NCBI GenBank assembly: GCA_950295325.1
Contig: OX485805.1
Location: forward strand, 28,939,501-29,003,500
Source of the DNA: Polytrichum commune
Lineage: Eukaryota > Streptophyta > Polytrichopsida > Polytrichales > Polytrichaceae
Reading direction: 5' to 3'
DNA length: 64,000 nucleotides
The notes under the pieces were generated by a model that worked only from the letters and a program-made list of their open reading frames with translations, made no database searches and was not told the DNA's origin. Of this stretch, positions 47,465-59,486 are shown piece after piece; within the stretch, counting starts at the first letter, position 1, and the number at the start of each line of letters is the position of its first letter. The position numbers were made by a program, and so were the translations under genes.

Positions 47465-50400
47465 ATGGCCACCATGATGAGAGCACTGGTGATGATACTG
47501 GTACTCCTGGTCTCCGTTCCCTTATTAGCGGACTCGCAGTCCCCGTCGACGGGCGTTGGTTCGTTGGAGGAAGTTCTTGGCTATGGCGTCTTAGGAGTGG
47601 AGCCGGAATTCAATCCTATCAGTGTAGAGCCGAGGGTCGAGTTTCCCGACGACGACGGACGGACTTTGCAGTTATTGAAGCCCGGAGCAGGCCATGATCA
47701 GCTGGAGCTCAACCAGATGGTAGTGGAGAGGCTGGCCAGCATTGAAGGGCCAGTATCTTTCGTCTCGGTGGTCGGACCATACCACGGGTTTGTTCTCCAA
47801 CTCACTCACTCTATCGCCCCTTTAAGCATAATAGAGTTATCCTCTAACTCAATATGACTTCTGTTCGGGAGTTGATTGTTTTGCATACAACACCTTCCAC
47901 GTTCGGTAAGTTTTTGGTGCATGCTTGGAGGTACAGGTAGTCATGTGGAGGTTTGGAGGAAGAACAATTTGTATTGGTTCGTTCATTGAGGGTCAAACTC
48001 ATTTTTGGCATGGCAAGAGGTGCTAAAATGAGTTTGGCAAAATAGGTTGCTCTTCATTTAAGATCAAATACTACCTAGGTTGCTCTTCATTTCAGATCAA
48101 ACCCTACCTTCGAGCATGCACCACAAGTGGAAAGTAATTATTTATTTTGCATGCAAGACAACCAATGCAAAATCATGGGGGACCAACAAAAGTCCCATCC
48201 AGTTAAAGAATAACTCCAATGTTAAGAATTCCCTTCTCCTTTGTCTTTTGTTTCTACATCCTTGGGAACAAGTCTTGGAGAGTTTGATTCCATTTGCTTG
48301 TGTTTTGCACCTATGAAGATTAGGTTATGGCGTTCAACACCATAACGTTGCTAAGCTTCATCCTCCCTCATCCTTTATTCAAAATAAAAGAGATGCCATG
48401 TTCCATGCGGACCTTGCAGCAGCACTGACGCTTAGGATTTGGGATTTAGGGTTTACAATGTAGCTACATATAACTCTAATGTTCCTTTGATGTTGAGTAC
48501 ATCATGGCATTCATTGGCACATCCAATGTCAATTTTCTCTCTAAGGTAGTTGGATACTTTTCTCTCTGCACTCATAGTATATGAAACATGTTGCAATTAG
48601 TGTAAGAGATGAGTAGCAATTCAAATTGTGCGTGTAGCCATTTGGCTTGTAATTTTTGGAGCTCAGATGAATATCTTATTGATTATTAAAGTGAAGTTCC
48701 TTGTGCTCATTTAAGTGATCATATAGGTCCCTCCAATCATGTTGACTATTGATTGGTTAGCATATTTTGAGCATGTAGTACAATCTCATTTAAACACATG
48801 ATTTTAGATCCTTTTTGGTGCCTGTCTTTAGATCCAGACCTAACCACATACCACTCAAATATAGGTGTCTAGATTATTGCTGTGTTGGATCAACCCACAT
48901 CTATTTTACATCCATGGGATCAAGGTCTTCAAGAGTTCGACTCCAACTCCTTTATTTTGCACCTATAAAGAAATTAGGCTATGGCGTTCAATTCAGGGAA
49001 TTCCTATTGTTTTGGTGATTTATGTTGACATTTTAAATGCTTTCTTCAGGCAAAAAATGGAGTGTGTTCTCTGCTTTTTCTGGTTTCTGAAGTCTAAATT
49101 TCAAATTTCATATGACTTGTCAATGACACCTTGGTTATTACATGAGATTAACTTAGATTGTTTGCGTTCCTTGGTGCAATCTGAGCAATGGTGCTCAGTT
49201 GGAAAGTTAAAGTTTCAACCACTAATTGTTTGGAAGCAGGATAGGCTTATGTGCAAATTGTATATGATTGTTTTGTGAGGGAAATTAGCATTGTCAGTAT
49301 CTGATTTTGTTGGACAATTCCAAAATCAGACACTTCCAGTGATGGGTATTCTCACAATGTTGTCTAAAACGAGCATTTATAATCTACACTTGTAATGATG
49401 ATCACTCTTTGTTGACTATAAGCTACCATCAAACCTCTAAGAGGTTGAGAACTATATTTTTCCAAATGGGGCTTGACAAGGAGAAAAGTGGTCTCTGTAG
49501 GTGCACTATTTGTCTAATTTCATGATTGAAAATATCCGATTTTCTTTTTGCAGCCTTCTGTTCTGGGTTTTCTCTAACATTGATCAATCTAAATGTGTGC
49601 AATGGGAGATGCTATGTGGTATTTGAACATATCGCTTATTCATCCTGACAAGGTTACTTGTGTGTGTGGGGTTATCCATGGAGACAGTGGGAAGTCATTC
49701 CTCCTTAATGTGCTCCTCAATTCAACACAGGGCTTCACTGTTGGTGCTGTGCCAGACCCTGAGACACGGGGCATCTGGCTACGTATTGTGCCAAAGGAGA
49801 AAATGAGTGGATCTGATGGCTCTCAGATTGTATTGATGGATACTGAAGGTTTTTATGGGGAAGGTGCAACTCGGTCGTATGATGCTCGCATCTTTGCCAT
49901 TGCTACTCTTGTGAGCTCACAGCTCATCTACAACACATTACGAACAATTGGTGAGTGATAAATCTCCTCCTTTATGTCCCAACATTTACATGTGTAGAAA
50001 GATAGCCTTCATGGGTTTAGGGTCCAAACCCTAATTTATCTAGCATTTGAGGATAGGGCGTTAGTCTGATCATAGTCCTCATTTGAGTATTGCATTCTTC
50101 AAGCAATAGAGTTGGTCTGCAACAGTTGGACAGTCACCTCAAATGGCTGCCAAATCAGTCTGAAGAGATTGTCTCAGCTTTCTGGCTGCAAGACTTGCCT
50201 TCACTAGCAATTCTCTGTACCTCTGAACTCGCCCTTCCTGAACACTCCTTTTCCTTCGTCTCCTTTATCATGCTCTTAAGTCTTAGAGCTCTTTAGGGTT
50301 TCTTTGTGACTCTGTGAGACATATTTCTTGATGCTGATTTGGTTCATCTAGATTTGGTTGTTCTCAGTGTATCTAGTCATTGACCTAGTTATTGGCCATT

Positions 50401-53400
50401 AGAAAGAGGAGGTTTTCTCACTTGTTATTGTGTACATGAGCTCCCACTTAGCGGAATTCAATTCTTGCAACAACATGATATGATGGTGGCTTCTATATGG
50501 CACTTTCACAGCTACCCAAAAGCTTGAACCTGAGCAAACATATGGACGTTTCTCAGATTGCTGAGTACTCTTGTGCATGGCTCTCAGCAGTTGTTGGTCA
50601 TAGGGTAATCCAACTATAGATTGCAACTGATCTGAGTGTTTTCAGTGCGAAAGCTTAGTATTTGTAATATTGATTAGAGCTCATCAAGTTATGTTCTGGA
50701 CCACCTGATCAAGAGTTTACTCAACTCGAGCGACAGTGGAGAGGTGTCTCGGGTTAAATTATTTAAAAAATAAATGGAGGTACTAAGGATGTTTAATTGT
50801 GCCTGCAGGGGATGCCCAGTCAGTGAGTGCCTTGGCGGACCTAGCAAAGCAAGCACAAGTTTTTAACCTACAGAATTGGTTGCATTCTGCTGAAGCCTCA
50901 TCTGGTTTGTATCTTTTTCTCCTGTAGCTCATTTTGTCTCTTTCCAATTGCATTTGTCAAACTTAGGTCATTGCAATATGTCTGAAATTTGTGCAATTTC
51001 GAGGCCCCTGAAAGTCATAACTAGTCTTTCTTATTTGCGTCTCTAAAGCATTTTCAATATCTCTATCATGTTCTGGATCTGTACAGATCAGGAGCAATTT
51101 TCGTCCCCAGCCAACATGAATCCCTTTTTGCTCCTGAAGACACTTGATTTTCCACCTTTAACCTGGGTGGTTCAAGGATTTGACATGGAGCTTTCGTCAC
51201 AAAGTCCAATGGATCACCTTAACAGATACTTGGAGGCTCATGCTCACAGTGGTGACCGCACACTAGACACATTATTTACTCAGGGGATATCCTGCCATAC
51301 TATGCGGACTCCAACTGATCTGAACAAGCTACGTGAGGAGGTAATAGGTCACAGCTTTATTCTGCACAATACTTTAGCCTTGATCCTCAGCCATCTGGTA
51401 TTGGACGAATGTCTTAAATCCATGGTGGTGCTAGTAAAAAGGACGAAGATTTTGATTTGTCATCCAGGTTGTAACAGTAAGATACATGTGCAGCAATATG
51501 GTACTTGATATTGATGCTGTTGGTGATGCATATGAATATTCAATCAGAATCAGAATATTCAATCAGAATGTGGTGCTTCAATATATTTTCTCTTCATTTA
51601 TCAAACTGTGCATTTTTTTCCTTTTTTCTACAGGTGGGTGGAGAAGGGTTAGCTGCACACACTGAATTGTATCCATATTTACACCCAAGTTATCTAGAGG
51701 ATGCTGAGCGTCTCCGAAAAACAGTCTTTGGGAAGTTGAAAGCAAAAGGAGGGTTTAGTGGCAAGGCTTTAGCAGGAATCATGCCTCTCCTTGTGCACTA
51801 CGTCAATGAAGACTTTCCTCTAAATGCCGAACGGAAGATGAGGGATGTTCTTACAGACATTGTCATTGATGGAGCCTTTTCTGGTGGAGCTCAGTACTTT
51901 CAGATGGCCATGCAGAACCCCACCCTTCTCCCTGGGGCTAGAGGAAAAGGAGGGGACCCTGTGCTTGCAAAGCTTGAGCGCAATGCCTCATTAAAAGCTT
52001 TAGCTGTAACGGCCTTCACCTCCAAAGAGCTGGAAGATATCATGAATAGTGCAGGTGTTGTTGAAGTCAATCCATTGCCTTGTGCATTCATGTTGATGCA
52101 GAAACTTCACACAGTGTATTTATACTTGATTATGTGTTATAATACTTTGTCTGAAACCTAAAGTTGGATTTTGGTTTTGCAGAAAGTAAATCTGTTGAAT
52201 ACTGTAAGCAGCGTTGTGTAGGAGTTCCTACTGGACGGGTGGGCCCAACATGCATAGCACAGCTTGGTGCCAAAATAGCTCGTATGAAGCCCAAGTACAG
52301 GTGTGTATTGTTTGTGTATATTTGATAATTTAATGAGATAGTCAGGCCTGTATAGGGTGCCTTATTTTTTTTCGTACAAGTTTGTGCTATGTACAGTCTT
52401 GGGACAATCAATCTAACATTGGGTTTAATACCTCTTGATTAGAGAGGAGAATGAGCGACGTGTGAAGCAAGTCTTAGTGGAGTTGGGTGAAGACCTGCGT
52501 TTATCAGCTGAAAAGGAAGTAGAGAGTCTGCATCTGCCAATGCGTGATGCTGAAATTCAACGCCTCTGCAAGCAATCCCAAACTCGGGTCCTCCAAGGGT
52601 CAGAAAGCAATATTTTTTGCTTGTTTCTATGTGCACTATCATGTCTTTTTAGTGAGTTGTAGTCTTCATTTACACTCAAGCTTTGTTTCTCATATGTGGA
52701 TTCAAATCTGCTTCTGAACAATGGTAAGACAGCGAATAAGATTCTATAAAATATTCAATGATCCTAGTACCAAATTTGTTTGTTCTTGTGGCAGTTATGA
52801 GACGCTGGTTGGGCCACATCGTGGGAGCAACTTGTACAATGAAGCACGATCACAGATTATATCAGCTATTCAGACGAAGTGTGATAAAATGTCTTTGATC
52901 AATTCTGAAAAAATCACAAAGCTTCTAACAAGTGGTAAACAAGCATATCAGGAGGCATATAGTCGTGTGATGCAGAGAGGAGTTTTGGGAGATTCCGAAG
53001 GTGATCAGGCTCAAAATGGAGATCAGAGTAACAAAGAGAAGAAACAAGAGGAACCACCTATCTCTCCCAAAAGGCTGTTAGACATACACAAGGCAGCCAT
53101 AAAGGCTGCTCAGGAAGCATTTGAAAATGATGTGAAGGCTGCAGGTTTGCCATGGGTAGGCCCAGGAGATGATCAATATGATTTTCATTTGTACACATGT
53201 TTACAGTGGTCCAAGAAGCAGTTTGAAAAGCTCCGGGTATGTTTTCTATCAGGCTTCTCCCTTGCTGGAGAGTGATCTGACTTATGCCACTGAATGTAAG
53301 GGCTTTGTGACATCTTTGTGGGCACTTGTGAGATTTCTAGTATTTTCATGTCCTCAAACTTATTTGTGTCCGGAGATAATACTGATTTGATATTCCTTTC

Positions 53401-54693
53401 TTATTAGTTGCAAAGGACATGTTTATTGATTTCAAGGTGAAAAGAAGGACTAAAGAGTTTCATTTTTGAAAATGCAGGACGAAAACGACAGAGTAATCCT
53501 GGCCTATGTTGCAATGCGGGCAGCCAACCTAGCACTGCAGTACAAGGAAACAATCGCAGCCATCACTCCCTTTCCTGATAATGATGAAGTTCTGACTGCC
53601 AAGGTGTGTAGCGCCTGATTCTTGTTTACCATTAAGTGCTCCTGAAAATCCTCTTTGTTCGCATAGTGGCATATCTGTATAATGTCAGCAATGCCAATCA
53701 TCTATGGAAAAAACATAGCCTTTCTGAGTTTCTGCCTTCAGATCTGTATATGTCCTATTGTTCGTATTATATATGTATTTGAATATATATAGAGTCCAGA
53801 GAATGTACAGTTTCTGATGGTAACAATGTTGCTTGCCACCTGCAGGCAGATAACATAGCAAAGAAGATGCTAGAAGAGTTTGGGATTATGGTAAAGGAAT
53901 TCCAGTCAGTCAGTGGAGTAGATGAGAAGCGGAAGGAGTTGAACAATCACATCCAGGAAACACATAGTCGCTTCCTGAAAAAGAATACTGCATTGATGGC
54001 AGCATTCTGCTATGATCCCCTCCAGGAAGCTTATCGAGAACTTCGCATGCAGGTTTGTACCTCCATTTTTCTCCTACAATCAGTTTCCATATTTCCTGAT
54101 GGACCTCTCTCCTGTTGCTGGTGATCCCTCCTCTTTGTGATGGGATCGATTCGTGTAGGCCCTAATTCTAGGACATGTCATCACATTCAAATAGTGTTGA
54201 GTCCAAGTACATGCATTTTAAGTGACCAAACTTGTCTCCTATATGTTTATCTTTGCAGGAGTGTGAGCTGAACTACAATAACATATGGAGGACCCGATCT
54301 TGGTGGTCTCGCAAATGCCTGTGGCCTGGGCCTCGATACACTTTTGGATTCAAGTATGCTGCCTTTGCAGCTGCACAGAAGTATCTTGACAAGGCACAGG
54401 CTGAGCCTCGTAAGGGAGGGCAAGACATGGGGGTGGTCCTCAGTCCTGCAACACGAAACAAGGTGATCCAGTCATGGGTGGATCATGACCTGGCACGGTT
54501 TGCCAACACAGTTCTCTTCAATTTCAGTTTGTTGAGTGCCGCTCTTGTCATTATCATTACTTCTATAGCGTGGCTGTGGGGACGATTTGGTGTGGGAAGG
54601 GAGGCCAAAAGCGGCGGATCTACATACTCAGAAAAGTCAGTGTTCAAGAAAGATGGTTTTTTCCCTCGTGCACATGACTCTCGATATCAATAG
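47465..54693 (+). CDS. Guanylate-binding protein-like (GBPL) GTPase, membrane-anchored
   Basis: Eleven exons: 47,465-47,787; 49,688-49,950; 50,809-50,904; 51,087-51,340; 51,634-52,054; 52,183-52,300; 52,443-52,598; 52,795-53,236; 53,478-53,603; 53,846-54,052; 54,259-54,693. They total 2,841 nt and 946 residues with every junction in frame. Residues 1-26 form a signal peptide. G1 is GPYHGGKS (104-111, split by intron 1), switch I ETRGIW (133-138), G3 DTEG (159-162), all typical of the dynamin-like GBP/atlastin family, which hydrolyse GTP and oligomerise. The usual T-RD (G4) site reads LTWVVQGFD (252-260). A long helical part follows with a charged insert near 610-640, then one membrane segment at about 887-908 and a 35-residue tail. 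Plant GBPLs are linked to defence and membranes; the exact role here is unknown. Confidence 0.9.
47788..49687 (+). other. Intron 1 of the GBPL gene
   Basis: A 1.9-kb intron splits the P-loop codon for the first glycine of GGKS. It contains a diverged duplicate: 48,240-48,340 resembles 48,905-49,005 ('TTTGCACCTATGAAGATTAGGTTATGGCGTTCAA'-like), and a short tandem 'TAGGTTGCTCTTCATTT' near 48,040-48,090. Confidence 0.6.
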
Positions 54694-55239
54694 ATGAAAA
54701 AGAGTGTACAGCTTGGGACACCTCCTACTCAAGTGTTCATTGGTGCCTGCTTTCCCCATTGTCTAGGTGCTCAAAATTTTGCCCAAACCTCACAAATGTA
54801 CTCGTTATTGTACAGCTCATGCATAGCCAAATCCAGGTTGAATGTAAGCTAGTTTACGCTTCCTTTTGTCTGCAGTTGTATTGTTTTCGTATTTTTGTAC
54901 ACAAATTTTTATGAGTCGTGTTAGCAAGGTGCAGAATAGGTAGCTCAGATTGACAATTTCCTTATGTAGTGCAGCAGATAGCCTTTTAGACCATGATGCC
55001 AGGTGCCAAAATGATGACAAATTACTTATGCTCTGGAATGAATGTTCACTCACAGGACCTCCTTGCAGGATGAGCTTGATTGAGATTGCAAGTTGAGATT
55101 GATACTGTTGAAGTGCATCCATATTTCATGTGTTCCACAAGAACACACTGAAGTTGGCTATTGTCGTTAATTTAATGGAATTGAACCTCACCTGGCCTTC
55201 CAGAGTTCAATTGTTGTGCATATAATTAATAGGGTAGTT

Positions 55240-55378
55240 CGTTACCAAACTTGATAGACTTGGTCAAGCGTTACCAAAATGGAACATGTTCACACTAGAT
55301 GATAGGTATTTTGGTAAGGCATTTTATTTAATGTGACCATGTTCTTTTTTGGTAACAACTGACCAAGTTTCTGGAGCT
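55240..55378. repeat. ~140-bp foldback, MITE remnant
   Basis: GACTTGGTCAAGCGTTACCAAAATGGAACATGTTCACA-like sequence on the left pairs with TGTGACCATGTTCTTTTTTG and GTAACAACTGACCAAGTTTC on the right. No target duplication is clear. Confidence 0.6.
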
Positions 55379-56606
55379 TTTCTTGAAGTGCATTGAAAAA
55401 CAACGTGGAATTACAAATGTTTGTTGAATCATTGTCCTATTATCAAAACTCTACACGGAACACTATTTTTTAATAATGAGCAGAATGAATGTGGTGTGAT
55501 TTTGGTGTGTTATCATGAGCACATGGACATGGTGTGATCCTTTTTGGCTATGACAATGTGGTGCTTGGCAAGGGCATTACGGTTGATGGGTTTTGGCGTC
55601 CACTAAATTCTATCCATGTTTCTCAGTTCAGCCTTGATTATGTATTGAGAGCGATTATGAAAACATTAATTTAATTGGATGTGATCTGCACATGATGACA
55701 CCTTAAGACTTTTAGTTGTTTATTTGATAATATTGAATGCAAACTACTAGTAGAGGTCAGTTGTCATTGTTCAAAGCTTTGCAAAGTATTCACACTAAAG
55801 GGTAAGTTACACTAATATGGTGAATCCTTGGATTGGTGCTCATCACCAAAAGCTACCTTCAAGAAACACCTCCAGCTACTTCAAATGATGATATTTCCTT
55901 CAAATCTCTTTCATTTTCCACAAACAATTGGTTTACAATGCAGAACTTTTCATGCTCCTTTCAAGACATCAAGATTGTCTCTTAAACTTTAAATCGTTGA
56001 GTGTAGTTGTCATTCAAATATCACTACAACTCATCTTCAAGAAACACATCTAGCTCCTTAAAGCAACCTTCATAACTTATCATGTAGTAGCAAGTGTCGA
56101 ATGCCACCTTCTCTAGTTGCCACCCAATGACTGCAAGTTCATGTATTTATGTGTGTTGATGATGAATAGCCTTGCAAGTGGGTCGCATTAAATGAATGTT
56201 TAGTGTAATGAGTCATGCCTTGGGAGCCTTGAATAAGTCTTAACTTACTACATTTCACAAGTTGAAGTACCTAGTTAAGGGCCAAGTTCCATGTGCCGGT
56301 CCCGGTCCGTTTTTTAAATGGGTGAGAAACGGGTGACATCATCCAAAAAATGGGTGATGTCACCAATTTTATGGAGGGGTACTTCTATGTGGGGTGTTGG
56401 TTTATTTCAATTTCCTACTTTCTAACTAATTTTGGTTAGTGATAAGACATGACACTTTATGAAGGTCACCGGCAATGGAAGTCATCATCAGTTGACTTTT
56501 CATATTTGATTTGCACATTAATTTCCATACATTTATTGAATGAATTCCAAATTATGTGTTGTTGATATTCGTAGGTTGGTACTACTGTCATCTATGGAAA
56601 TATGTA

Positions 56607-56633
<27 letters not shown>
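56607..56633. repeat. (AT)13 microsatellite
   Basis: An uninterrupted run of alternating A and T, 27 bases long. Confidence 0.95.
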
Positions 56634-56637
<4 letters not shown>

Positions 56638-58150
56638 AAAGTTGAAATCGTCATTGTACATTGCTTATAAGTTATTTTTGATACATTTTTTTTATTAAAC
56701 CCAACACGTGACATGAGCCATCATTAGTACATATTGACTAGAATTAAGATAACGGTAGTCTAGAACGAATTTAAAGTAAAAGCACATAGTTCATTATTTT
56801 TGCGTAAATAGATTTGCAAAAATAACATGCGTTTACATGGTTTAGGGTTTGTTACATGGTTTAGGGTTTGCCTCCTATAATAATTGAATTATTACAGAGG
56901 AGAGATTCCTCATGTGATTGTCAATACGTGGTTTAGGTTATTGACGCAATCCGTGAATATTCTGATTACTTTGGCCAAGATTGGGTAAAAGGCTATAGCA
57001 TGACAACTTAATTTAAAATCATAATTAATCTAAGAATGTCAACAATTTTGATTAATGTTGACTACATTGTAAATTTCAAGTTACACTAATTTAAAAAAAT
57101 TAAATGCAAGAGTATGGACTATGATACATAGAGATTTTTTAAGTTTATACCCCTAATTGATAATCTAATTGTCAATGTAACCACTACATAAAGTGAAATA
57201 ATCATGTGTTTGTTTTAACAAAACTTAAATGTGACACCTAAATGATACCAAAATAATCTTTTAAATATTTCATGAGCGTTTCTAAGAATATCATAAAATA
57301 AATCTAGATTCTAAAAACATCATAAAATACATGTTCCCTAGGAGTACTTCTCAAAAGAAAGGACTTGAAGAACAAAGTGGCCTTTAGCATCCAAGGGTGT
57401 ACCCTAGGTGACCGGCTGATCCGGTCACCGGAGCTTTCTAACCGGCACATGTCCTTCTTGTGACCATTAGGACCGCCGGTCCTTTGGCACCCGTTCTTGC
57501 ACAACACAAAATGTGGGACACCCATCCATGGGGGGTACCGGTCCTTGGGTGAGAAGGATGGGCACATGGCACCACCCTCTTTTCACCAGCCCAACCATTT
57601 ATTTAAAAAAAAACGAACCAAGACCCGCACATGGAACTTGGCCCTAACTCTCCTCGACCCAATATCCAAAGTTACCATCAATGGTAAGTCCAATGATGGA
57701 AACATAGAAAAGATAAAGTATAATGATAGATTACATTTTGCCAAAATTACTGTTACTTCAAACATTATTATGAGTTTAAAGTGGTCCCGTGTGAACCAAG
57801 ATAATTCTACACTAGATATGATATTTAGTGTCATATAGTAGTTATGTCACCATGGTAAATTTTCGGACGACATTTCTTATGAATAAGTGAACAAATGCTG
57901 TCATGGATGATGGATGAGTTCATCCATTGGCCAAAACCCTACCTTCGCTTGTCATCAACTTGTGATGAAATATGATCATGGATGATTAAATTTTGGATGA
58001 AAAATACTTGGTAAGTGACAGTAATTGCAATGCTGTAAATCTTTAATCCCCCAAAATTTACAAGGAATGACAAATAATTTAGTGTTGGTGACACTATACG
58101 GCGGCTTACAATTAGTATTGAGCAAGACAATTAGAATTGGATTTACTAAA

Positions 58151-59486
58151 TATCATATTTGAGCGAACCCTGCCTGAGCAGCATAGGGAACGCGTTCCCA
58201 ATTGAGGAACGGCCACTCCTGATTTGGGCCGGACGAGATCCAACGAGGAAGCTCCCCTCCCCAAGCAAACCCCTCGCACAGATTCCGGTACCGGAGGTCG
58301 CCACCGTCAGATCGCATCATGCAGCGTCATGTCCAAACGATTCGCTGCTGCGATGCCGTCATTTTGAGCCAATTCTGACAGTTTTCGGCCAAGTGTGCAG
58401 CCGGATCGAGGATTTTGAAGTCCCAAACCCTTTGTTGCATGTTCTTGGTGGAAAGAGTGCGCAGGAAGCGTGATTTTGGTGCCGGACAAGCTCGGAATGT
58501 GCACGGAATTGCAATAAGGGAAAGGACGAGGTACCTTTCAACTTTATTTCCTGGCCTCTGTCTATGATTGAAGGGAAACGAGCTTGTGGCATGATGTGTA
58601 GAGACTCTTTGTTGTTTTGGTAATTGAGAGGGCGAACTTAGTGTCAGAATGCACATTGAAATGCGGAGGTAGGTTTTAAGCTAATAGAGATCATTTTGTT
58701 GTCGATCTTTGTGATTGTGGTGAGCCTGGTGGACGAAAGTCGGAGCTATTGTCGTTGTTTTTGGTAATTAAGAGTGGTGAATCGAGTGCAGAGGGCCTTG
58801 TTTCGGTGTTGGAATGTGCACTGAAAGGTCCAAGAGAAATCAAGAGGTGTAAGTGGACGCACTTTTCACTTTTGTGATGATTGTCGTGAAGCAGGTGGAC
58901 GAAACGAGCTTGTGTTTTGTGTTGAAGAGTTCTGCCAATTTGGTATGAGGGGCAACATCGGAGTGTTGAAGAGGCTTCATTTGGTGTTGAAAGTTGGAAT
59001 GTGCATTGAGATGCGGAGGGGGATTTAAAAGCTAGTAGAGAACATTTTGTTTTCGATCTATGTGATTGTAATGAGCCTGGTGGACGAAAGAAGCTATTGT
59101 CGTTGTTTCTGGTGTTGATTTTGGAAATTAAGAGTGACGGCCCGAGTGCAGGGAGTCTTATTTTCGGTGTTGGAAGAAGAGGTTGGAATGTGCGTTGAAA
59201 GGTATAAGAGAAAACAAGAGGTGAAAGTGGACGTATTTTTCACTTTTGTGATGATTGCGATAATGCAGGTGGGCGAAACGAGCTTGTGTCAGCTTGTGAA
59301 GAAGACCCCTGTCAATTTGGATTAAAAGAGGAAAAATCTAAGTGTAGAAGAAGAGGCGTAGAATTCGGTGTTGAAGGTTTGGAATGTGCATTGAGAGACA
59401 GGGGGCAGTTCGAGACCTGGGTTATGTGAAGAAGAAGCTGGGTTGCTTTGATAATTGATAAGGACAGCCACAGTGAGTCAGCTGCA
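58151..59486 (+). promoter_or_regulatory. Upstream region of the TPR gene with a duplicated ~350-bp block
   Basis: 58,640-58,985 and 58,990-59,335 are diverged tandem copies: both run TTGGAATGTGCA-TGA-ATGCGGAGG, GAGCCTGGTGGACGAAAG, AGCTATTGTCGTTGTTT, then GAATGTGC--TGAAAGG and CACTTTTGTGATGATTG. A third start appears at 59,380. This is probably leader or intron DNA of the gene starting at 59,487. Confidence 0.6.

Larger units (their letters stand above)
54694..58150. other. 3' flank of GBPL and spacer
   Basis: The transcript end should lie shortly after 54,693; no clear poly(A) signal stands out. A foldback lies at 55,240-55,378 and a (TA)n run at 56,607-56,633. The rest is AT-rich spacer without a recognised gene. 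Confidence 0.5.
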
